Source: an uncultured Clostridia bacterium (GTDB lineage: Bacteria; Bacillota; Clostridia; Peptostreptococcales; Anaerovoracaceae). Taken from it: a stretch of DNA of 64,000 bases. Positions 8,156-16,113 of the stretch are shown here, one piece after another. Location: NCBI GenBank assembly GCA_937900415.1, contig CALCEY010000004.1, positions 69,421 through 133,420 of the forward strand, in the 5' to 3' direction. The notes beneath the pieces were generated by a model that saw only the letters and a program-made list of their open reading frames with translations, did no database searches and was not told the origin of the DNA. Positions within the stretch are counted from its first letter, which is position 1. Each line of letters opens with the position of its first letter. Position numbers and translations under genes: made by a program.

Positions 8156-9493
8156 TTATCCTACGGTTATTTTTTCTTTAGGCAGCTTTGAAGAAATTCT
8201 GTGTCCTCCTGACATCGCTGCAAACACAAGAGTCAAGCCTCCTACTCTGCCAAGAAACATCAGTCCCATCAGAATTGCCTTTGACGCGGCGCCAAGCCCA
8301 GGCGTTATTCCAAGAGAAAGCCCTACGGTTCCTATTGCCGAAGCCGCCTCAAAAAGACCAGACATCAAAGGAACTCCTTCTATATTGCTTATCAAAGCTC
8401 CGCCAACTGAAAAAGAAATTATATACATCATAAATATGGTAATGGCATATTTAACAGTTTCTTCGGAAATACTGCGATTAAACAGTCGAACTTCTTCCCT
8501 CTTTCCGAAAGTCGCTATACATGCAGCTATCAATACAGCCACGGTAGTTGTTTTGATTCCTCCTGCCGTAGAACCCGGAGACCCTCCGAATATCATCAGT
8601 ATTATGGTAAACAGCTGTCCCGTTTCGCTCATTTGCGTCAAATCCGCTGTATTAAAGCCTGCCGTCCTCGGCGTAACGCTTTGAAACAGCGATTCCCATA
8701 TTCTCTCCTCTATCGGTTCTCCTTTAAACTCGAATATAAAAAAATAAAGAAATGAAACGCCAATCATAACCGCAGTAACAAAAACAATCGTCTTGCTCTG
8801 CAATCTGTATTTCCTTATTCTGCCTCCGTTGCTCCTTACATCATCCCATGTAAGAAATCCTATCCCTCCGATGATTATTAAGAGCATTATCGTAATATTT
8901 ATTACCGGATTTACATTGTAGGATGTGAGAGATGAAAAGGGTGCTTTTATGCCCATCAGGTCAAAGCCTGCGTTGCAAAAGGCAGAAACCGAATGAAATA
9001 TCGAATACCACAGGCCCTTTGCGGCTCCGAATTCTCTGCAAAATACAAATGAAAGCAGCAATGCGCCCAATATTTCTATAATAAAAGTTGTCTTTATGAT
9101 AAATCCCGCAAGACGTACTATTCCGCCGACTTTCGGTGCAGAAAGTGCTTCCTGCATAGCGCTTCTGTGCATAAGACCTATTCTCTGACCTGAAACGATG
9201 AGAAATGAAGCTACTACGGTTATTACTCCCATTCCTCCTATCTGAATCAATAAGAGTATTATAAGCTGTCCGAACATTGACCAATATTCGGCTGTATCGT
9301 GAATGACAAGCCCTGTTACGCAGACTGCTGAAGTTGAAGTAAAAAGCGCGTCGATAAATGGCGTTTTCTCACCATCGGCTGTGGAAACAGGAAGCATGAG
9401 AAGCAAACTGCCAACTAAAATAACGATGGCAAATCCTACAGTTATAGTCTGAAACGCCGTCAATCTTTTTCTTTTTTTCACATGCTCCATCAT
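8156..9493 (-). CDS. Potassium uptake channel subunit TrkH/KtrB
   Basis: A 445-residue membrane protein, KtrB-sized. Four pore-loop motifs are visible: TSAVCVTGL, FCNAGFDLMG, TPRTAGFNT and AIGTVGLSLG, each with the filter glycine of the Trk/Ktr/HKT superfamily. It forms the Na+-coupled K+ uptake pore with the TrkA/KtrA subunit encoded 46 bp downstream. The start has two adjacent Met codons and only a weak AGGTTAAG ribosome site, so the exact start is uncertain. It shares its neighbourhood with kdpE and the kinase, linking low-affinity and high-affinity K+ uptake. Confidence 0.95.
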   Translation of the reverse strand: MMEHVKKRKRLTAFQTITVGFAIVILVGSLLLMLPVSTADGEKTPFIDALFTSTSAVCVTGLVIHDTAEYWSMFGQLIILLLIQIGGMGVITVVASFLIVSGQRIGLMHRSAMQEALSAPKVGGIVRLAGFIIKTTFIIEILGALLLSFVFCREFGAAKGLWYSIFHSVSAFCNAGFDLMGIKAPFSSLTSYNVNPVINITIMLLIIIGGIGFLTWDDVRSNGGRIRKYRLQSKTIVFVTAVMIGVSFLYFFIFEFKGEPIEERIWESLFQSVTPRTAGFNTADLTQMSETGQLFTIILMIFGGSPGSTAGGIKTTTVAVLIAACIATFGKREEVRLFNRSISEETVKYAITIFMMYIISFSVGGALISNIEGVPLMSGLFEAASAIGTVGLSLGITPGLGAASKAILMGLMFLGRVGGLTLVFAAMSGGHRISSKLPKEKITVG

Positions 9494-9658
9494 ACACGCT
9501 TAACCTGCCATAAATCTTAATATTTCTTAATACGTTCCTTATTCTCTATTATTATTGGTTAAGAATGTATAAATATAATCTAAAAAGATATTAAGACGGC
9601 ATAAAGATTTTATATGCGCCGTTATTTTCGATATGTTTCCTGGCCGCAAGCTTTCATG

Positions 9659-9865
9659 TCAGGCTATCGCAGCTGCAAGGGGATATATTGCAAGAATAGT
9701 TATTCCTCCTATTATAGCGGTCGTAAGAATGGGGATTCCGACAAAAGTAAGTATTATCGCCAACGTCGGATGTTTTAGATAAAATTTCCCAAGCTTCACA
9801 TCAAGAAGGCTTCTCTTTTTATTAACCTTACTAACTTTATTAACTCTTTCGGTCATTATTCTCAT
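9659..9865 (-). CDS. Small membrane protein of unknown function
   Basis: 68 residues. The first ~35 are basic (RVNKVSKVNKKRS), followed by one long or two short hydrophobic segments (TLAIILTFVGIPILTTAIIGGITILAIYPLAAA). AAAGGA lies upstream of the ATG. A partial hairpin beyond the stop (about 9594-9625) may end the transcript. It is not recognised as a named family. Position next to ktrB suggests, but does not show, a link to ion transport. Confidence 0.6.
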   Translation of the reverse strand: MRIMTERVNKVSKVNKKRSLLDVKLGKFYLKHPTLAIILTFVGIPILTTAIIGGITILAIYPLAAAIA

Positions 9866-10090
9866 TTCGTTTTCCTTTAGGGACGGCTCTGCGGCCTCCC
9901 GCCTTGAAGTCCATAGATTAAAAGCCCGCCTCTTTTAAGCTTCCTCTCGTTTTATTGCTGCGCTTAATTTCAGACAGCCGCCGGCAACGCCAAGCAGCAG
10001 AGGTATGCACGGCTTCCTGCTCCAAAATATATGATAAACGGTTTTCCATTAAGAAAACTTTAAGAAGGACTACAGTAAATTAAGACAAAA

Positions 10091-10118
10091 TAAAAAAGCG
10101 GGCCAAAGCAGCCCGCTT
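10091..10118 (-). terminator. Terminator of the NSS symporter gene
   Basis: AAGCGGGC (10096-10103) pairs with GCCCGCTT (10111-10118) around a 7-nt loop; the minus strand continues TTTTTATTTTG. A strong rho-independent terminator about 40 nt beyond the symporter stop. The rest of 9866-10159 holds nothing recognisable. Confidence 0.88.
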
Positions 10119-10159
10119 ATAAAATACCACGTATACCGTATGACACACATATCAGCCTG

Positions 10160-11566
10160 TTAGCTGAACATTCCGAGCCCGAAGAATGTATCGAGCTGTC
10201 CCAAAAGAACCATTACCATCATTACAGGAGCTACGAACTTAATGCAGAAGTCATAAAATCCCTTTGTCCTGAATTTTATTCCGTTAAGAGTAACCTCATC
10301 GTCAACCAGTTGAGTAGGAACTATTATCGCACAATAACATGCTCCTAGCGGCATAAGCACACCTTCCGAAATCAAGTCTATAGCGTCCAGCCATGTCTGC
10401 TGTCCGAAAAACTGCGGAAAACCGTTTGCGCCGAGGCCATCCATGGAAACCAGGGAAGCCGTCACGGCAATACTTGCGCCAAGCAAAGTGGCAATCTTTT
10501 TTCTGTTAGGTTTTTTCCCTTTTTCTATAGCTTTATCCATTGCAACGGCAGTAATTCCCTCCAAAAGAGAAATGGAAGATGTAATCGCAGCTATGAATAC
10601 AAGTCCATAGAATAAAAAGCCAAACAAAGGACCGAATTTTCCCATTGAGCTGAATACCGTCTGCAAGGTTATAAACAGCAGCCCCGGACCCTGGCCAGGC
10701 TGAAGTCCTGATGCAAAAACGGCCGGCATTGTAGCCAGTCCCGCCATAACGGCGACCACCGTATCAGCTATAGGGATTACAAGAGCGCTTCTTTCAAGAT
10801 TCTGGTCCTTTGGAATATATGAACCGTAAGCAACCATTATAGACATTCCCAGCGAAAGTGAAAAGAACATCTGTCCTCCGGCAACGGAAAGCACTGTTAT
10901 CCAACCGGTTCCCTCAAAGGCCGACCAGTCAGGCTTAAACATAAATGCGAGACCCTCCGACGCTCCCGGCAGCGTAACGCTTCTGATTATTACTATTACC
11001 AGCATTACAAAGAGAGCTGGCATCGCTATTGAAGAAAATTTTTCTATCCCTCCGGAAACGCCTCCCCTCACTATCAAAACCGTCAATATTACAAAAATAA
11101 GAGAAAATACTACAGTCTGAACCATATCTGTGGTAAATTCACCAAAGAAAGCGGAACTGTCCTGTCCGCCCGTACCCCAGCCAGCTCCAAACAGGTCTCC
11201 GAGGTTTGCAACTGCATATTTTATGCAGTATCCGCCGAGCATCGAATAAAAAGAGAGAATCAGCCAAGGCGCTATTGCTCCCATCCATCCTATAAAAGCA
11301 TATTTCTTGGATAAAGATTCATAAGCCCCCACGACGCCTTTGCCGGTTTTTCTTCCCAACGCCAGCTCAGTCAGCAAAATCACATATCCTACAAGAACTA
11401 CCAGCACAAGATATAAAATCAAAAATCCGAATCCGCCGTTGGCACCCATTTTATAAGGAAATCCCCAGAGATTTCCCAGTCCTACTGCGGACCCTATGGC
11501 GGCCATCAGGAATCCCACGTTAGAACCGAACTGCCCCTTATGGTTACCCTGTTGTTTTTGTTCCAT
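10160..11566 (-). CDS. Sodium:neurotransmitter symporter family (SNF/NSS) transporter
   Basis: A LeuT-fold, Na+-driven uptake protein for amino acids or related amines. The N-terminal signature AAIGSAVGLGNLWGFPYKMGAN is the helix 1 sodium/substrate site, and about 11-12 hydrophobic segments follow, ending in a short tail. The corrected length is 468 residues. I chose the ATG at 11566 because GGGAGG lies 8 nt before it; the longer frame would start at a TTG inside that site. Monocistronic, with a clear promoter and terminator. Substrate unknown; tryptophan, tyrosine and branched-chain amino acids are the usual bacterial ones. Confidence 0.94.
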   Translation of the reverse strand: MEQKQQGNHKGQFGSNVGFLMAAIGSAVGLGNLWGFPYKMGANGGFGFLILYLVLVVLVGYVILLTELALGRKTGKGVVGAYESLSKKYAFIGWMGAIAPWLILSFYSMLGGYCIKYAVANLGDLFGAGWGTGGQDSSAFFGEFTTDMVQTVVFSLIFVILTVLIVRGGVSGGIEKFSSIAMPALFVMLVIVIIRSVTLPGASEGLAFMFKPDWSAFEGTGWITVLSVAGGQMFFSLSLGMSIMVAYGSYIPKDQNLERSALVIPIADTVVAVMAGLATMPAVFASGLQPGQGPGLLFITLQTVFSSMGKFGPLFGFLFYGLVFIAAITSSISLLEGITAVAMDKAIEKGKKPNRKKIATLLGASIAVTASLVSMDGLGANGFPQFFGQQTWLDAIDLISEGVLMPLGACYCAIIVPTQLVDDEVTLNGIKFRTKGFYDFCIKFVAPVMMVMVLLGQLDTFFGLGMFS

Positions 11567-11631
11567 TAAGTTTCCTCCCAAATATTATTAAATCAAATGC
11601 TTAATACATTTTTAAAATTACGAGTACTTCC

Positions 11632-11660
11632 ACTCTAACAAAACAAATCATTTTTGTCAA
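11632..11660 (-). promoter_or_regulatory. Sigma-A-type promoter of the NSS symporter gene
   Basis: -35 TTGACA (11655-11660), 17-nt spacer, -10 TAGAGT (11632-11637), giving a leader of about 60 nt. Confidence 0.65.
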
Positions 11661-11793
11661 CAAATAGTATGGCCGATGTGTATAAAATGAGGAAATTGTG
11701 CTATAATGAACCCAAAACTAAGATGTTCGGCGTTTCCGCAATGTAGGGTTCATTGAATCATCGCCGGCAAATTTGCTTTGTGGTATAATGTCC

Positions 11794-11816
11794 GCAGAAA
11801 CCTGCAATGTTTCTGC
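11794..11816 (+). other. Hairpin in the leader before the YbaK-family gene
   Basis: A perfect 8-bp stem (GCAGAAAC at 11794-11801, GTTTCTGC at 11809-11816) with a 7-nt loop, about 100 nt upstream of the next gene. There is no U-run, so it is not a terminator. Two TATAAT hexamers (11702-11707, 11784-11789) precede it but lack well-spaced -35 boxes. Nothing else is seen in 11661-11918. Confidence 0.35.
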
Positions 11817-11918
11817 ATTAAACAGCATGAGATAAGCATATGATTCACAGAACGCAGTCTGCGAGTACGGCGGCAGTAAAGCGATGATTAAAATTATTCA
11901 TAAAAGCGAGGATTACAG

Positions 11919-12404
11919 ATGTCAATTAAGATAGTGCGTGAATATTTCAAAAAGCTTGGTATCGAAGAACGGATAATGGAGTTTAACGTTTCAAGTGCAA
12001 CTGTGGAATTGGCGGCGCTGGCTGTCGGCGTGGAAAACGCAAGGATATGCAAAACATTGGCCTTTAAAGATGGAGAAGCTGGCTGCATACTTATTCAGAC
12101 TGCCGGAGACGCAAAGGTAGATAATAAAAAGTTTAAAGCGAGATTCGCTCAAAAAGCAAAGATGCTTTCTCCCGAAGAGACGGTAGAATTTACAGGCCAT
12201 GCCATAGGCGGCGTATGCGCCTTTGGAATAACGGACGACAGAGTTAAAATTTACTGCGACGAATCCATAAAGAGATTCAAAACAGTCTTTCCCGCCTGCG
12301 GCAGCGCCAACAGTGCGATAGAATTTACATGCGACGAGCTTTTTAAATATTCAAATGCTCTAAAATGGATAGACGTCTGCAAGCTTCCGCAGACTGAGGA
12401 GTAA
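11919..12404 (+). CDS. YbaK/EbsC-family aminoacyl-tRNA deacylase
   Basis: A 161-residue YbaK/ProX-type domain. Family members hydrolyse mischarged tRNAs such as Cys-tRNA(Pro) or Ala-tRNA(Pro). The conserved elements ARICKTLAF and HAIGGVCAFGI are present, together with a central DNKKFKARF. It is free-standing rather than fused to ProRS. GCGAGG upstream and an 8-nt gap to the YitT gene suggest a two-gene operon. Substrate specificity is not decided by the visible motifs. Confidence 0.88.
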   Translation: MSIKIVREYFKKLGIEERIMEFNVSSATVELAALAVGVENARICKTLAFKDGEAGCILIQTAGDAKVDNKKFKARFAQKAKMLSPEETVEFTGHAIGGVCAFGITDDRVKIYCDESIKRFKTVFPACGSANSAIEFTCDELFKYSNALKWIDVCKLPQTEE

Positions 12405-12411
12405 CGATATT

Positions 12412-13278
12412 ATGACAGTGAAAAAAAAGAAACTGAAAAAAGAATTCATTACATTTATTTTCTTAACCGCTGCGGCGGCGATAATAGCTTTCAATCTGAA
12501 CAGTTTCGTCCAAACGGGAGGATTGATTCCCGGCGGCTTCAGCGGTATTGCCGTCCTAGTTCAGCAAGCAGGCCGCCAATTTTTTGAAACGGAAATACCT
12601 TATTCAGCCATATACATGCCTCTCAATCTGATTCCAGCATATATAGGGTTTAAATATATAGGTAAAAAATTTACTGCATATTCTTTCTACGTAGTCTTTC
12701 TTTCCAGCCTGCTCACGGATTTCTTCCCTTCGGTCACAATAACCTCCGATTTGCTCTTAATAAGTGTGTTCGGCGGAATTTTAGGAAGCATAGCCATAAG
12801 CGTCTGCCTGATATACGGAGCCAGCGGAGGAGGTACAGACTTTATTTCCATATATTTTTCTGAAAAGAAAGGTATAGACGCATGGAATTATATTTTAATT
12901 TCCAACGTGATACTGCTTGCCATGGCGGGACTCTTATTCGGTTTTGATATAGCCCTGTATTCCATAATATATCAATACGCCGGCACCCAGGTTATACAGC
13001 TTCTCTTCAAGAGGTATCAGAAAAATACGCTGCTCATCATCACCTCGTTGCCTGTTGAGGTTTATGAAAAGCTCCGAGAACTGACCCACCATGACGCTAC
13101 GATGATTAACGGCGTAGGCATGTACGAAGGAGTTACGCGTCATATCCTCTATTCTGTCGTCGGCAGAGAAGAAATCGACAAGGTCGTCTCTGAAATCAGA
13201 AAGATAGACCAAAAGGCATTTATCAACGTCTTGAAAACTGACCAGCTAAGCGGCAGATTCTATAAGAGGCCTTATTAA
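12412..13278 (+). CDS. YitT family membrane protein (DUF161/DUF2179)
   Basis: 288 residues. About five to six hydrophobic helices (residues 15-200), with the family motif GGLIPGGFSGIAVL and a second glycine-rich block GASGGGTDF, precede a C-terminal cytosolic DUF2179 domain (about 210-288). Function in the family is not settled. It follows the YbaK gene by 8 bp. Downstream, 13289-13337 can form a 12-bp stem (ATATGTGCCCTC/GAGGGTACATAT) without a U-run. Confidence 0.9.
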   Translation: MTVKKKKLKKEFITFIFLTAAAAIIAFNLNSFVQTGGLIPGGFSGIAVLVQQAGRQFFETEIPYSAIYMPLNLIPAYIGFKYIGKKFTAYSFYVVFLSSLLTDFFPSVTITSDLLLISVFGGILGSIAISVCLIYGASGGGTDFISIYFSEKKGIDAWNYILISNVILLAMAGLLFGFDIALYSIIYQYAGTQVIQLLFKRYQKNTLLIITSLPVEVYEKLRELTHHDATMINGVGMYEGVTRHILYSVVGREEIDKVVSEIRKIDQKAFINVLKTDQLSGRFYKRPY

Positions 13279-13341
13279 AAGAAGAGCGTTGATATGTGCC
13301 CTCCTTACTTGTTTGTCCGATAAAGAGGGTACATATTACGT

Positions 13342-15366
13342 TCAGCTCCCTTTTTTTATTTTTTCGATTCTGTCTATCCTTTCTATCACGAAAGCAGCTT
13401 CATCTAAAATGGCTGATATTATATCGTACTGAAATACCCCTATTTCTCTTCGCTGCTCAAGCACCAGACCTACCACGGCCATCACATTTTCTCCATCCAT
13501 AACCGGCAGATACATAGCCCTTGCATCCGGAAGCGTATGAGTAGTGCAGCCTGCTCTGTGGCCGTTCTTAAAAACCCATGATACGACTGAGCTTTCTTTT
13601 ATATCAGTATAATCCTTCTTAAGCTCATCGTACATCTCACAGTTCACGCCTTTGCGGAAATAAAAATCCGGTTCTTCTGTCTCATCGCCTTTCTTACAAT
13701 AATATATCACCGTAAGATTTACGAGCCGCTGGATCTGATAAGCCAGTTCTTCTCCTACAGCCCTCCGTGAAAATGTTCTTCTCAGCCGACGGCTGTTAGT
13801 CAGCAGAATTTCTGTCCTGTAAGCTCTTTTCGCATTCTCTTCGTTCTGCTTTTGTATTTTCGACATTGCCCACGAGCTTACTACGCTGACCGTCATCATC
13901 AGGGAAAATGTCAAAAGATATTCCGGGTTATAGGCTGCAAGACTGTATCTCGGCTCAGTAAAAAGATAGTTGAATATCAGCACTCCAGCTACGGAGCTTA
14001 TCATGGAGCAGAGATATCCTCTTGTCTTTATAGCTGTTATGATTATACCAAGAAGATACATCATCACTATGTTAGTCTCGCTTATTCCAGCCTTGTCAGC
14101 CGCTATTCCCGCCGCGGTATAAAGCACGATTATAGCAGCCGTCTTAAGCAAGTCAACGGATATATTACTTATGAAAATCCTTTTTTTTGCCGGTCTTGTA
14201 CCTTTCTTTTTATCTGTTTTATATTCATAATCAGGAATTATATATATGTCAATGTCGGGAGCATACTGCGAAACTGAAGAAAACATATTTTTTCTGAACT
14301 GCTGCATTAAATCTCGGTGATTCGTTTTTCCGAGAACGATCTTCGTTACTCTGCTTGCCTTTGCATACTCGGCTATCTGCCTATCTACGCTGTCGCTGTA
14401 TACGGTGACGAGCTTTGCGCCTAAAGTTCTTGCAAGTCTCATATTCTCATCACGCATACGCTTCGCCTTCGCATTCATGTTCTGAAATTCGCGTGTATCC
14501 ACATAAAGAGCCGTAAAATTGGCGTGGAAAGCATTTGCGAGACGAGCGGCCGTCCTCAATACTTTTGCGTTGGCCGGAGACGGTGAAACGCACACCATAA
14601 CATGCTCCTCCGATGAAAGGTTTTCCTCTCCAACGGCTTCTGCCTTTTCAGAAAGATAACTGATACGATCGGCCATCCTGCGCATACCCATCTCCCTCAA
14701 AGCTACTAACTTATTCTTCTGAAAAAAGTTGTCTAATGCCTTATGCGCCTGATTTTCTCCGTATATCTTGCCCTCTTCCATGCGTTCTATAAGCTCGTCA
14801 GGCTCGATGTCTACCATCTTCACCTGATCCGCTTCATCAAAGATATAATCAGGTATCTTTTCATGAACTTTTATTCCGGTGATTCCCTCCACAATATCGT
14901 TGAGGCTCTCAAGGTGCTGTATATTGACTGTAGTATATACATTTATACCATTGTCAAGTAATTCCTCTACATCCTGATACCTCTTCTGGTGACGGCTTCC
15001 GGTAACGTTGGAGTGCGCAAGCTCATCTACCAGCAGAACTTCCGGATGACGTATAAGAGCTAAATCAAGGTCAAACTCCTTAATCTGCCGTCCCTTGTAA
15101 TCCACCATTTTAAAAGGAAGCTCTTCTATTCCCTCCGCCATGGCGGCCGTCTCAGGCCTGTCATGTGGCTCTATATAGCCGGCCACCACATCTACACCTT
15201 CTCTTATCAGTTCATGAGCTACCTCAAGCATGGTATACGTCTTGCCTGTTCCGGCGGCATATCCCAGAAAAATTTTCAGCCTGCCCCGCTTTTTTTCTTT
15301 TTCTTTCTTCTCCTCCGCCCTTATTCGTTCAAGAAACTTCTCCGGGCTTGGCCTGTTTTCGTCCAT
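13342..15366 (-). CDS. kdpD: Kinase-less KdpD: K+/c-di-AMP sensor module
   Basis: 674 residues. The N-terminal KdpD domain has Walker A GYAAGTGKT (35-43) and Walker B-like LLVDELAHSN. A USP-type domain (about 255-375) follows, then four DUF4118 transmembrane helices (about 395-500) and a GAF-like domain (about 530-665). The protein ends right after GAF: no HisKA or ATPase domain is present, so it cannot autophosphorylate. The USP domain carries SPS, exactly 20 residues, then FTALY, fitting the SxS-x20-FTAxY c-di-AMP motif described in S. aureus KdpD. Last gene of the kdp operon; it presumably signals through the separate kinase at 5706-7298. Confidence 0.93.
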   Translation of the reverse strand: MDENRPSPEKFLERIRAEEKKEKEKKRGRLKIFLGYAAGTGKTYTMLEVAHELIREGVDVVAGYIEPHDRPETAAMAEGIEELPFKMVDYKGRQIKEFDLDLALIRHPEVLLVDELAHSNVTGSRHQKRYQDVEELLDNGINVYTTVNIQHLESLNDIVEGITGIKVHEKIPDYIFDEADQVKMVDIEPDELIERMEEGKIYGENQAHKALDNFFQKNKLVALREMGMRRMADRISYLSEKAEAVGEENLSSEEHVMVCVSPSPANAKVLRTAARLANAFHANFTALYVDTREFQNMNAKAKRMRDENMRLARTLGAKLVTVYSDSVDRQIAEYAKASRVTKIVLGKTNHRDLMQQFRKNMFSSVSQYAPDIDIYIIPDYEYKTDKKKGTRPAKKRIFISNISVDLLKTAAIIVLYTAAGIAADKAGISETNIVMMYLLGIIITAIKTRGYLCSMISSVAGVLIFNYLFTEPRYSLAAYNPEYLLTFSLMMTVSVVSSWAMSKIQKQNEENAKRAYRTEILLTNSRRLRRTFSRRAVGEELAYQIQRLVNLTVIYYCKKGDETEEPDFYFRKGVNCEMYDELKKDYTDIKESSVVSWVFKNGHRAGCTTHTLPDARAMYLPVMDGENVMAVVGLVLEQRREIGVFQYDIISAILDEAAFVIERIDRIEKIKKGS

Positions 15367-15442
15367 AGCTCTTCTCCTTTACCGTATTTTATCACGAGAA
15401 GAAGCAGACCGGATAAAGTCTGCTTCTTTTATATGGCTTTTC

Positions 15443-16090
15443 TTATATTTCGCCTATAGCGTGCGCTATTGCCAGGTTACACTTGAGTACGTTCACTCTT
15501 TCGTGTCCGAAGATTCCAAGCAGCGGTTTGTCTGTGTTTTCTTCAACGATTTCGGCCAGTTCTTCCTCACTGAGGCCCGTCGCCTCCGCTATCGCAGGAA
15601 TCTGAATTTCCGCCGATTCAGGCGTAATATTAGGGTCAAGGCCGGAGCCTGAGGCAGTCAGAAGATCTGCCGGAATATCTCCCTTTTCAACTCCCGGATG
15701 ACTTTCCAAAAACTCATTTACATCCTCTTCAACTCTGGCCTTAAGGTCAGGGTTGGAAGCGCCGTAGTTGAATGTTCCCGAGCTCACTCCGCCGTATTCT
15801 CCGTTTTCCTTTTGCTCTTCCGTATAAGTGTTATAGTTTATGCTCGATACACGTCCCTGGAAGTATCTGGCGTCTCCCGAGAAGTCCTGGCCTACTATAG
15901 CGGAGCCTATCGCTTCTTCAGGATCCTCAGTAGGGTTTCCCTCTTCATCTATAAGGCTTCCGTTAGCCTGATTAGGGAAAAGCACCTGTCCCAGTCCCGT
16001 CATTGCCGCAGGATAAGCAAGACCGCATATTATCAGCATTATCACTGTTAACAGAAACGCATGCTTAAAATATTTAAGAAATTTTTTCAT
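15443..16090 (-). CDS. kdpC: Potassium-transporting ATPase subunit C
   Basis: Single-span subunit of the KdpFABC high-affinity K+ pump, thought to stabilise the complex and aid ATP binding. 215 residues: an N-terminal transmembrane helix (about 10-32), then a periplasm-side domain with the family blocks GLGQVLFPNQANGSL, YFQGR and SGSGLDPNITPE. It sits 23 bp after kdpB with a Shine-Dalgarno, and kdpD follows 76 bp later. Confidence 0.96.
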   Translation of the reverse strand: MKKFLKYFKHAFLLTVIMLIICGLAYPAAMTGLGQVLFPNQANGSLIDEEGNPTEDPEEAIGSAIVGQDFSGDARYFQGRVSSINYNTYTEEQKENGEYGGVSSGTFNYGASNPDLKARVEEDVNEFLESHPGVEKGDIPADLLTASGSGLDPNITPESAEIQIPAIAEATGLSEEELAEIVEENTDKPLLGIFGHERVNVLKCNLAIAHAIGEI

Positions 16091-16113
16091 TTCGTCCTCC
16101 TTACTTATCTTAC

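Noticed and set aside
11661..11918. T-box or riboswitch before the YbaK gene
   Set aside because: A hairpin is present, but no T-box core (AGGGTGGNACCGCG-like) or terminator could be found.
13289..13337. Terminator between the YitT gene and kdpD
   Set aside because: A 12-bp stem exists but there is no U-run on either strand, so I did not call a terminator.
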